Below, piece by piece: positions 27,013 to 33,677 of a stretch of DNA of 53,871 nucleotides. The notes below the pieces were generated by a model. That model saw only the letters and a list, made by a program, of their open reading frames with translations. It was not told the DNA's origin and ran no database searches. Location: contig CADEEH010000014.1 in the NCBI GenBank assembly GCA_902826305.1, positions 1 to 53,871 of the forward strand, given 5' to 3'. The first letter of the stretch is position 1; the number at the start of each line of letters is the position of its first letter. This DNA is from an uncultured Burkholderiales bacterium. GTDB lineage: Bacteria > Pseudomonadota > Gammaproteobacteria > Burkholderiales > Burkholderiaceae_E. Both the position numbers and the translations under genes were made by a program.

Positions 27013-27825
27013 ATGACCGTCCGCGTCGAGAGGAACGACGGCATCACCACGATCATCAACGACCGGATCGATGCCAGGAACGCGGTCGATCCCGAAACCG
27101 CTGATGCGCTGACGGCGGAATTCCTCGCGTTCGATCGCGACGCCGACGCCAAAGTCGCGGTGTTCTACGGTGAAGGGGGTGCATTTTGCGCCGGCTGGGA
27201 CCTGAAGTACGGCCAGATGCTCGGCGACCGCGAGCGTTTCCAGCGCGAGATCGTCGAGGCGCTCGGTTTCCCGGAGGGTGACGCCTCGGTGCCGCGCGGT
27301 CCGATGGGGCCGTCGCGCCTCGAGCTCTCCAAGCCGGTGATCGCGGCGGTCGAAGGCCCGGCGGTCGCCGGTGGCATGGAACTCGCGATGTGGGCGGACA
27401 TCCGGGTGATGGCCGAGGATGCGTACTTCGGTGTCTACTGCCGGCGCTGGGGCGTGCCGCTGATCGATGGGGGCACCGTCCGCATGCCGCGGCTGATCGG
27501 ATTGGGACGCGCGATGGAGATCATCCTCACCGGTCGCAAGGTGCCGGCCGACGAAGCGCTGCGGATCGGCCTGTGTGAGCGGGTCGTGCCGTCGGGTACC
27601 GCAAGGGCCGCGGCCGAGGCGCTGGCCCGCGAGATCGCCCGCTTTCCGCAGGGCGCGGTCCTCACCGATCGGCGCAGCGCGTACGAGGGGTATGGCCTAC
27701 CGGTGCGCGCGGCGCTGGAGCGCGAATGGCACAACGGCGTGCAAGCCCACTACGAGGAAGGCGCCGCGGGTGCGGCGCGCTTCGCGCAGGGCAAGGGGCG
27801 GCACGGGGATTTCGGGACGATCTGA
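27013..27825 (+). CDS. Crotonase-fold enoyl-CoA hydratase/isomerase family protein
   Basis: Crotonase-superfamily enzyme of 270 residues acting on an acyl-CoA. The oxyanion-hole sequence GEGGAFCAGWDLKYGQ and the second one GPAVAGGMELAMWADIRV are present. In true enoyl-CoA hydratases two glutamates are needed; the first is kept in GGMEL, but the position of the second (QPEIxLG) reads VYCRRWGVP, so it is replaced. The protein may thus be an isomerase, hydrolase or other crotonase rather than a hydratase. AAGGAG precedes the ATG 27013 by seven bases. It lies between the two unknown paralogous proteins, and its stop is six bases from that of the converging lipoprotein gene. Confidence 0.88.
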   Translation: MTVRVERNDGITTIINDRIDARNAVDPETADALTAEFLAFDRDADAKVAVFYGEGGAFCAGWDLKYGQMLGDRERFQREIVEALGFPEGDASVPRGPMGPSRLELSKPVIAAVEGPAVAGGMELAMWADIRVMAEDAYFGVYCRRWGVPLIDGGTVRMPRLIGLGRAMEIILTGRKVPADEALRIGLCERVVPSGTARAAAEALAREIARFPQGAVLTDRRSAYEGYGLPVRAALEREWHNGVQAHYEEGAAGAARFAQGKGRHGDFGTI

Positions 27826-27831
27826 ACGGCC

Positions 27832-30108
27832 TCAGGGCCGTTCACACGGATAGTCGATCGTCGAGACGAAGATCCCCGACTGGTACTCGCCGGACGGCCA
27901 GGTCGGGACGCGGTCTCGAGTCACCAGCACCCGCCCATCGGCCGACAGTGCCGGTTGGCCGCTGTTCTCGGCGCCGACCGACGTCCTGGCACCGCTGGCT
28001 CGATGGTGGATCCAGACCGACGACGAGCCGGACGGGTTGTCGCCGAACGCGACGTGGACCGCGATCGCGTTGCCCGAAGCCGAGACGGTGCTGCCGATGT
28101 TCCATTCGTCCTCCCGCGGCACGGACGAGAGCCGGGTCCGCGTGTCCTGGCGCCAGTCGATCGCAAACGTGTCCCATCGGGTCGTGCCGCCGACGGTGTC
28201 GCCGGGCAGACGATTGCGCGCATCACCGTCGAAGACGAGCACCTGGCCGTCGAACGACAGTGAGGGCCGCGAGAATCCCGGAACGTTGGTCGCGAGGATC
28301 CGGCGCACGGTGCCGGAGATCTTGTCCAGGTGCAGGATGCCACGGCTTGTCGAGCCGTCGTCCTGCACGGCCAGCACGCGGCCGTTGCCCGACAACGACA
28401 GGCTGTTCATCGCCAGATCACCCCCGAAGGAAGCCAGCGGCATGGAGATCGTGCCGAGTGAACGATCGAGGACCAGCAGTTCCTCGCATGCACTCGATCG
28501 GCAGTAGGCGATCTGCTCCGCCGTCAGCCCGGGCCGCAGCCGGCTGTACAGGAGCAGCCGGCCATCGGCCGACATCAGCCGGGGTGTGACGAAGTTGCCG
28601 AATCCGGGCAGGCGATGCGGCAAAGCACTGGTGCCGCTCGACACTCGCCGGATCACGCCGTCGTTGCGGTCGAACAGGAAAACGTCGGCGACCGCACCAT
28701 TGCTGTCGGTCTCACCCGCGATCAGGTTGGTGGCGTTGCTCTCGAACAGGACGAAGCGTCCGTTGCCGGACAAGGTCATGTTGGGGCTCGTTCCGTCGAC
28801 CGACGGGGGAGTGACGCGGGTGATCCGGCGTGGATTGCGTTCGATGACGAAGACGTGGGCGTTCATGCAGGCGGGTCCCGCCGTGCAGGAGCCGGCATTG
28901 CCGTAGACCGCATCGGGCGTGATGGTGGTGAACGCGACCACATTGCCGTCATCGGAGACCGACAGCGAGCCGGGCGGATACTGGTGCCCCTGCGAATCGA
29001 CCAGGCGCTCGAAGCTTTGCTGCTGCGGCACACACGCCACGCGCGGATCGAACTGCACGAGGCTCGGTGAGATCGAGGTCGTGCCGGTGGCGTGCCACGG
29101 GCTTTGCACCTGGATCGCGAAGCGTGCGATCCCGGCGGGGGCGACGAAGCGGCTCGGTTGCCCGGGTGATGCCGAAAGCCAGGGTCGCGGTGGTGATCCG
29201 GTCCCGGTGTCGAACCCGATCGAGCGACCGTTCGCGTCGAACAGGAACAGCAGGACGGCCGTGCCTTCGCTCGAGCCGGCGAATGCCCCCAACTCGTACT
29301 CGGCTCTGGCCACCAACGGCGTCGCGAAGCGGCGCACGCCGATCGTGCTGGCCTGCCCGGCGGCAGGCGCGGGCAATACCAGATGCAATCCTTCGATGTC
29401 GTTCTCGACGATCACCCCGCTCGGGTGTCCGCTCCAGTCGGGCCAGCTTCCGCCCAGGTCGACCAGATCCGGACCGGCCGGCGCGCCGGTGGGTGTCGCG
29501 ACCAGTTGTGCATCCAGCGTGGCGGCCGACGGGGCCCGCCACGCGTTCTGCACCTGCAGGAAAAAGCCGGCCACACCGGCGGGCGCGACGAAGGCAAGCG
29601 GCGTACCGTCACGTGATATCGCGAGCGTCTCGCCGCTGCCGGCGTCGATCGGGATGATGCGGCCGGTGCTGTCGAACAGGAACAGGATCGCCGCGGCCTG
29701 CGGAGTGTCCGAGCGGACGGACAACGTGTACCGGACGCCGGCCGTCAGCGGCTGCTCGAATCGGCGCACGCCGATCGCCATGTCCCGGCCGGGCGCCGGT
29801 GTGCCGATGCGCAGTGTGTCGGAGGACTCGTTGTAGTAGACGTTCGAGACCGTGCCGTCCCATTCGGTCCAGCGGTCGGTGATGTCGATCAGGTTGATGC
29901 GACCGAATTCCTTCTCGGCACCGGTTGCTTCGGTACTCGACAGACTCACCTGCATCGAGATCGCCGCGGTCGTGCCGGCGTTCGAGGCGGCCGGCGCGGG
30001 CGCGTTCGAACTGCTCCCTCCGCAGCCCATCACGATCGCGGTGACCAGCATCATCACCAACCGCGCAGGAGGTGACACCGCGCGCCGTCCGGATGATTCC
30101 GCAGCCAT
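27832..30108 (-). CDS. Large lipoprotein: two beta-sandwich repeats plus beta-propeller (copy 1)
   Basis: A 758-residue predicted surface or periplasmic lipoprotein. A signal helix ends in VMGC, lipid site Cys29, then a Ser/Ala/Thr linker. Residues 71-205 and 213-353 are two copies of one domain, both opening with DxxxxWxxWxG and sharing IGVRRF, ILFLFDSTGR / LLFLFDANGR, FVAPAGVAGFFLQVQ / FVAPAGIARFAIQVQ. From about 380 comes a PD40/TolB-like propeller with blades such as LSVSDDGNVVAFTT, LSGNGRFVLFES and LSADGRVLVT. A paralog lies at 41491-43749. GGAG precedes the ATG. Function unknown; binding of a polymer or a partner protein is plausible. It converges with the crotonase gene. Confidence 0.75.
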   Translation of the reverse strand: MAAESSGRRAVSPPARLVMMLVTAIVMGCGGSSSNAPAPAASNAGTTAAISMQVSLSSTEATGAEKEFGRINLIDITDRWTEWDGTVSNVYYNESSDTLRIGTPAPGRDMAIGVRRFEQPLTAGVRYTLSVRSDTPQAAAILFLFDSTGRIIPIDAGSGETLAISRDGTPLAFVAPAGVAGFFLQVQNAWRAPSAATLDAQLVATPTGAPAGPDLVDLGGSWPDWSGHPSGVIVENDIEGLHLVLPAPAAGQASTIGVRRFATPLVARAEYELGAFAGSSEGTAVLLFLFDANGRSIGFDTGTGSPPRPWLSASPGQPSRFVAPAGIARFAIQVQSPWHATGTTSISPSLVQFDPRVACVPQQQSFERLVDSQGHQYPPGSLSVSDDGNVVAFTTITPDAVYGNAGSCTAGPACMNAHVFVIERNPRRITRVTPPSVDGTSPNMTLSGNGRFVLFESNATNLIAGETDSNGAVADVFLFDRNDGVIRRVSSGTSALPHRLPGFGNFVTPRLMSADGRLLLYSRLRPGLTAEQIAYCRSSACEELLVLDRSLGTISMPLASFGGDLAMNSLSLSGNGRVLAVQDDGSTSRGILHLDKISGTVRRILATNVPGFSRPSLSFDGQVLVFDGDARNRLPGDTVGGTTRWDTFAIDWRQDTRTRLSSVPREDEWNIGSTVSASGNAIAVHVAFGDNPSGSSSVWIHHRASGARTSVGAENSGQPALSADGRVLVTRDRVPTWPSGEYQSGIFVSTIDYPCERP

Positions 30109-30546
30109 GATCGCGCTCTCCTTCGATGCGCGAATTCATCATGCGCGTGCGGTCCTCGCGTGCCGGCATGGTTGATCGAATGTGTCGTGCAATCGGCGCA
30201 ACGTTGCTCGCGCGACGAAAGTTCCGGGGCCTCTTGGCGCGACCAGGCCACGCATCGGTTGTCTTGAACGTTCGCGACATCCGACGCGAAAAACACTGGC
30301 CGTGTTTAGCCGGCCTGCGGGATGGCGCATGACGACCCGGCGCGGAGAATCCCCCACACCACGAAGATCAGTGCGATCGGCGTCTCGCCGGCAGTGTCGA
30401 ACGGATACCGAACCGCATTGACGTTCGTGGACGGCCGGGTTTCATCGTGGCCGCAAACCCTGCGTGACCTCGAATCGTCCGTTTCCGGCCGGAGACGACG
30501 CGGGGATCCTTTTGCCTCCGGCCGGGTATTCATCAGGAGATCCGAA
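30109..30546. other. 438-bp divergent intergenic region
   Basis: This stretch separates the start of lipoprotein copy 1 (minus) from that of unknown protein B (plus). It holds the 33-bp conserved element at 30184-30216 and a CAGGAGATCCGAA ribosome site just before ATG 30547. The frame of protein B is open back to 30322 but has no similarity to its paralog there, so it is not taken as coding. Nothing else was recognised. Confidence 0.6.
30184..30216 (-). promoter_or_regulatory. Conserved upstream element, copy 1
   Basis: A 33-bp element whose core 30198-30207 is the perfect palindrome GCAACGTTGC, flanked by GTCGTGCAAT and GCGCGAC on the plus strand. It starts 76 bases before the ATG of lipoprotein copy 1. 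A copy with 30 of 33 bases identical and equal internal spacing is at 43826-43858, 77 bases before the start of lipoprotein copy 2. It is likely an operator or promoter shared by both genes. Confidence 0.65.
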
Positions 30547-31239
30547 ATGACGAGTGTCGTCCTGGGCGAAGCCCATCTGAAGTACGGTGGTGTGTCCTAT
30601 TACCGCGGACATGCGGAGGAAGTGGAACTGTTGTCGATCGGCGAGAAGCGTACGCCGCTCACCAAGCAGAACTACCTGGAGGTGAAGGATCGGCTGCCGG
30701 TTGGCAACATCCGCGGCGTCAAATCGACCGTGGTGGAGATCGACACGGCCAAGCTGTCGGCCGGCGATTTCGGGGCCAAGATCAGCGCGATCATCCCGGC
30801 GGGTGGTGTGCCGATCCCGGTCAAGCTGTCCGCCGACGAGGCATCCAGGAAGTTCAAGGCAGCCGAGCTGAAGCTGGTCAAGATCAGCATGGAGGCGGCC
30901 GACGTCGTCCGCGCGATCAACGACTCGCCGATGAAGCGCAACAAGCTGATCGACTGGGGCAACGATGCACGGGTCGCCCACCAGCTCTTCCTGGTGATCG
31001 AGGCGAAGACCGCGCGCGCGTTCGACAACAACGTGTCGGTCGAGGTGTCGGTCGGTGTCAAGGGGGTCCTCGAACTGACCGTCGGCGGCAGCAAGTCCGC
31101 CCAGGGGGCGACGACCGTCACGATGGAGCCAGGCTGCTGCTTCGCCTACCTGCTGGCCGAGATCGACTGGGACGCCAAGATGAAGAAAAACATCAACAAG
31201 GCAATCGATGTCGACGACGACCAGTGGGGCCTGAACTGA
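30547..31239 (+). CDS. Unknown protein B, possible gasdermin-like pore protein
   Basis: A 230-residue protein, paralog of 26088-26846. Order of features: EEVELLSIGEKRTPLTKQNY (24-43), an Ala/Gly-rich hydrophobic hairpin SAGDFGAKISAIIPAGGVPI (71-90), a helical part with DVVRAINDS (119-127), strand LFLVIEAKTARAF (147-159), then TTVTMEPGCCFAYLLAEIDW (189-208) and a charged tail of about 21 residues. In gasdermin D the matching part reads LYVVTEVLQTQKEVEV and TVTIPSGSTLAFRVAQL. The order, spacing and short tail fit bacterial gasdermins, whose tail is cut off to free the pore. No N-terminal Cys is present and no neighbouring caspase- or trypsin-like gene is seen. CAGGAG stands before the ATG. Likely soluble; function otherwise unknown. 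Confidence 0.65.
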   Translation: MTSVVLGEAHLKYGGVSYYRGHAEEVELLSIGEKRTPLTKQNYLEVKDRLPVGNIRGVKSTVVEIDTAKLSAGDFGAKISAIIPAGGVPIPVKLSADEASRKFKAAELKLVKISMEAADVVRAINDSPMKRNKLIDWGNDARVAHQLFLVIEAKTARAFDNNVSVEVSVGVKGVLELTVGGSKSAQGATTVTMEPGCCFAYLLAEIDWDAKMKKNINKAIDVDDDQWGLN

Positions 31240-31255
31240 CGTCGGGTCCGGCAAG

Positions 31256-31279
31256 CCGGCGTTCCCGCGGGAACGCCGG
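31256..31279. terminator. 24-bp perfect palindrome between convergent genes
   Basis: Two 12-base arms (31256-31267 and 31268-31279) are exact inverted repeats, giving a strong stem in RNA from either strand. It lies between the stop of unknown protein B and the stop of the glycine-zipper gene, so it may end transcription in both directions, although T runs are lacking. Confidence 0.55.
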
Positions 31280-31286
31280 ACGGCGC

Positions 31287-31784
31287 TCAGGAATTGTCGT
31301 CACCCCAGGCGTCCCGCACTGCCGGTCGGGCCTGAACCCAGTCGAGACGGGAGTTGCTTCGGGCGTCTTCCCAGCGCGCCGCAAGCTCGGGCTCGACCGC
31401 ATCGAAGCGGCGACCCGGATATTGCTGTCGCATCGTCGCTCCGAATTCATGCGCCGGTCCGAAGTCCTCGAAGCGGTCGGTCTCGGCGGCGTACGGCCGG
31501 CTCTGGTGATGAGTACGCCAGTAGTCGGCGTCACGCACCTGCTCGATGGAACTGGCGATCGCATCACCACCCATCGCTCCGGCGACGGCGCCAGCCACCG
31601 CCCCGATCACCGTGCCCACGGGCCCGGCACCGGTCCCCACGACGGCGCCGGTCGCCGCGCCGGTGGCCAGCGCACCGGCCACCGCAGCAACCGGATGATC
31701 GGGAACACCGACCAACGAATCCTTCTTCTCGACGGCGTCCTGATGTTTCAGGACGGGATCTGACTCTCGAGCAGTGCGGGTCAT
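31287..31784 (-). CDS. Glycine-zipper hypothetical protein
   Basis: A 165-residue protein with a Gly/Ala-rich stretch (about 32-73, with AAVAGALATGAATGAVVGTG and TVIGAVAGAVAGAMGG) that forms a glycine-zipper double membrane-type hairpin. It is followed by DADYWRTHHQSRPYAAETDRF, then a part rich in aromatic and Arg residues ending RLDWVQARPAVRDAWGDD. This layout (zipper, YW..xyxxRPY, W...RPA.RDAW) is familiar from many unnamed betaproteobacterial proteins. GAGGTGATTTCG precedes the ATG at 31784. No function is known; a stress-related envelope role is only a guess. Confidence 0.75.
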   Translation of the reverse strand: MTRTARESDPVLKHQDAVEKKDSLVGVPDHPVAAVAGALATGAATGAVVGTGAGPVGTVIGAVAGAVAGAMGGDAIASSIEQVRDADYWRTHHQSRPYAAETDRFEDFGPAHEFGATMRQQYPGRRFDAVEPELAARWEDARSNSRLDWVQARPAVRDAWGDDNS

Positions 31785-32169
31785 CGAAATCACCTCTCGG
31801 CATGGTGGGAAACGCGACGCGACAGGCGGTTCCACACGAGGCATCTCCTCGCCGGGGTCGCGCCGACCGAATCGTTCACTGTCGAGGCTAAGGGGTGCAG
31901 CAGCGCGATTGGATCAGGCGAATCCCGAAAGTGTTGTCGGATGAAATGCCGTTTGCAGGAAGGCCATGCCGAGGCGGCGAAGCAACTGAAGAAACCAGGC
32001 CGCTGCGAAATCTCCTGGACCGGCTGCGGTCCCGAGCGTAGGCGCCGCAAGGACGAACCCGGCGCGGGCGGCTGTATGATCCTCGTCCGAGCCGAGATCC
32101 TCGTCCGAGCCGACGCAACGCGGCTCGAATCGTCCACGCCGCATCGTGTCACCAAGCCGAGGCCCACGA
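31785..32169. other. 385-bp intergenic region
   Basis: Divergent space between the glycine-zipper gene and the hydratase gene. The only clear structure is an 18-bp unit repeated twice without gap at 32078-32095 and 32096-32113. No gene with coding character or RNA gene was recognised. Confidence 0.6.
32078..32113. repeat. 18-bp perfect tandem duplication
   Basis: The unit GATCCTCGTCCGAGCCGA occurs twice head to tail, 32078-32095 and 32096-32113. It lies 57 bases before the hydratase start codon, where it could alter promoter spacing. Confidence 0.8.
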
Positions 32170-32970
32170 ATGTCCGAATCCGCCAACCACCAGAAACTCG
32201 CACGCACGCTGCTCGAGCATCGCGACCGCGGCGCCGTCAACAGCGTTCCGCCCGCCGAGTCGCGTGACGTCGATGCGGCACTTGCGTATGGCGTGCAACA
32301 CGCGATGGAGAGGATCCTGGTCGACGAACGCGGCTGGATGCCGATCGGCTACAAGCTCGGCGCCACCAACGCGGCCGCCAAGCGGATCCTCAAGGTGCGG
32401 GATTCGTTCTTCGGGCGGCTGTACGACCGCACGACGCTGCAGTCACCGGCGACGCTGACGTTTGTCGCCGGCTTCCACCGTTTGCACGAACCGGAGATCG
32501 CGTTGCTGATCGGCCGTGACCTGCCGCCTTCGGGCGCGCCGTACGACGCGGCGTCGATCGAAGCGGCGACCCGCGCGGTCCTGCCGGCGATCGAGATCAT
32601 CGGCACCTGGTTCGAACCGTGGTCCACCGCCGGCGGCACGAACCTGATCGCCGACAACGGCATCCACGGCGCCTGGGTCTTCGGCGAACCGATCGAGGAC
32701 TGGTCGGCGATCGACCTGATCGACGGGCCGGTCACGCTCACGATCGACGGCGAGGTGAAGGCGACCGGCAAGGGCGGCAATATCGACGGCGGCGCGTTCG
32801 GGGCGACCGCGTGGTTGGCGAACACGCTGGCCGCGATGGGGCGGACGCTGCACGCCGGCGAATTCGTGACCACCGGATCGACGACCCCGACGCAGCCGGT
32901 GGCCGCGGGGCAGCAGGTGGTGGCCGACTACGGACGGCTCGGACGGATCGAGATCCGGATGACGGGCTAG
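32170..32970 (+). CDS. 2-keto-4-pentenoate hydratase family protein
   Basis: Member of the MhpD/2-oxopent-4-enoate hydratase family, which adds water to 2-keto-4-enoic acids in meta-cleavage pathways of aromatic compounds. The 266-residue protein has GYKLGATNAAAKRILKVRDSFFG near residue 57, then HEPEIALLIGRDLP with the metal-binding Glu pair, PAIEIIGTWFE and LHAGEFVTTGSTTPTQPVAAGQQVVADY at the end, all typical. The start ATG 32170 matches the family length. It stands alone, so its pathway is not evident. Confidence 0.88.
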   Translation: MSESANHQKLARTLLEHRDRGAVNSVPPAESRDVDAALAYGVQHAMERILVDERGWMPIGYKLGATNAAAKRILKVRDSFFGRLYDRTTLQSPATLTFVAGFHRLHEPEIALLIGRDLPPSGAPYDAASIEAATRAVLPAIEIIGTWFEPWSTAGGTNLIADNGIHGAWVFGEPIEDWSAIDLIDGPVTLTIDGEVKATGKGGNIDGGAFGATAWLANTLAAMGRTLHAGEFVTTGSTTPTQPVAAGQQVVADYGRLGRIEIRMTG

Positions 32971-32985
32971 GAGCGCCCGGACGAC

Positions 32986-33129
32986 TCAGCCGGCCTGGAC
33001 ATCATTGGGCTTGTCGGGCGGCGGGGCGGGTTGCTGCGGCTCGGCCTTGCGCTGAGCCTTTTCTTCCTTCTTCTTCTTCTTTGCCAGCTCGCGCTGTCGT
33101 TTCTCGAACTGGTAGTTGGGCTTTGCCAT
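32986..33129 (-). CDS. Small Lys-rich conserved protein, 47 residues
   Basis: A short reading frame on the minus strand coding for MAKPNYQFEKRQRELAKKKK and then KEEKAQRK and a Pro/Gln-rich tail. The beginning is that of a small basic protein seen in many Burkholderiales genomes, which supports it as a real gene despite its size. The first 28 residues form a highly charged helix, and the tail is disordered. Function unknown; nucleic-acid or ribosome binding is a guess from charge. Convergent with the hydratase gene. Confidence 0.75.
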   Translation of the reverse strand: MAKPNYQFEKRQRELAKKKKKEEKAQRKAEPQQPAPPPDKPNDVQAG

Positions 33130-33186
33130 CGGCGGCCTTTGGTCGGTCAAACCGTCACGATACCCTGCCGGGGCGCCTTGACCAAG

Positions 33187-33558
33187 TCAGGGCGTCAGCC
33201 GGTGGGCGATCGCGCCGACCGCGAGCAGGACCAGCGCCAGCAGGTCCGCCTTGACAACCATGGCCAGGGCGGCGTTGGTGTTGCCCACCAGGATGGCCAG
33301 GACAACGAATGCGCCGACGCTGACCCCGGCGCCGACGAGCGCGATCCCGTGCAGGTCGGGGTGGAATGCCGCATAGGCCAGGAATGCGGCGAGCAGCCCG
33401 AAAAGCGCCGCGCGGTGCCGCATCAGGATTTCCAGGTTCGTGTCCTGGACGGTGATGCCGTACAGCCGCGAGACCCTGGCGGCGTCGAGGACGCCGACCA
33501 CCGGCAACACGTGGATCAGGGCGACGACCAGCAACACGGCGGGGACGACGAAGCGCAT
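33187..33558 (-). CDS. Small integral membrane protein
   Basis: A 123-residue protein with four predicted membrane helices: RFVVPAVLLVVALIHVLPVV (2-21), AALFGLLAAFLAYAAF, LVGAGVSVGAFVVLAILVG and ADLLALVLLAVGAIAHRL. The pattern RLYGITVQDTNLEILMRHRA between helices 1 and 2 is shared by a family of small bacterial membrane proteins that are often mislabelled phosphopantetheine adenylyltransferase; none of that enzyme's motifs are present. The start ATG 33558 places the first helix at the N terminus; the frame upstream is open but not hydrophobic. Function unknown. Confidence 0.75.
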   Translation of the reverse strand: MRFVVPAVLLVVALIHVLPVVGVLDAARVSRLYGITVQDTNLEILMRHRAALFGLLAAFLAYAAFHPDLHGIALVGAGVSVGAFVVLAILVGNTNAALAMVVKADLLALVLLAVGAIAHRLTP

Positions 33559-33677
33559 GGTCTTCGAGGGCAACGAGTCGGAGGCTCGAGATGTATCTCG
33601 TGCCGGTCGGGCAGGGCAATGACGTCGCAGGTCATACTTGCCCGAAGTCCCACTGCCGTTCCACCGAAAGCATCGCC

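Noticed and set aside
33187-33558. Phosphopantetheine adenylyltransferase label often given to this family
   Set aside because: The protein is four membrane helices with none of the enzyme's nucleotide-binding motifs.
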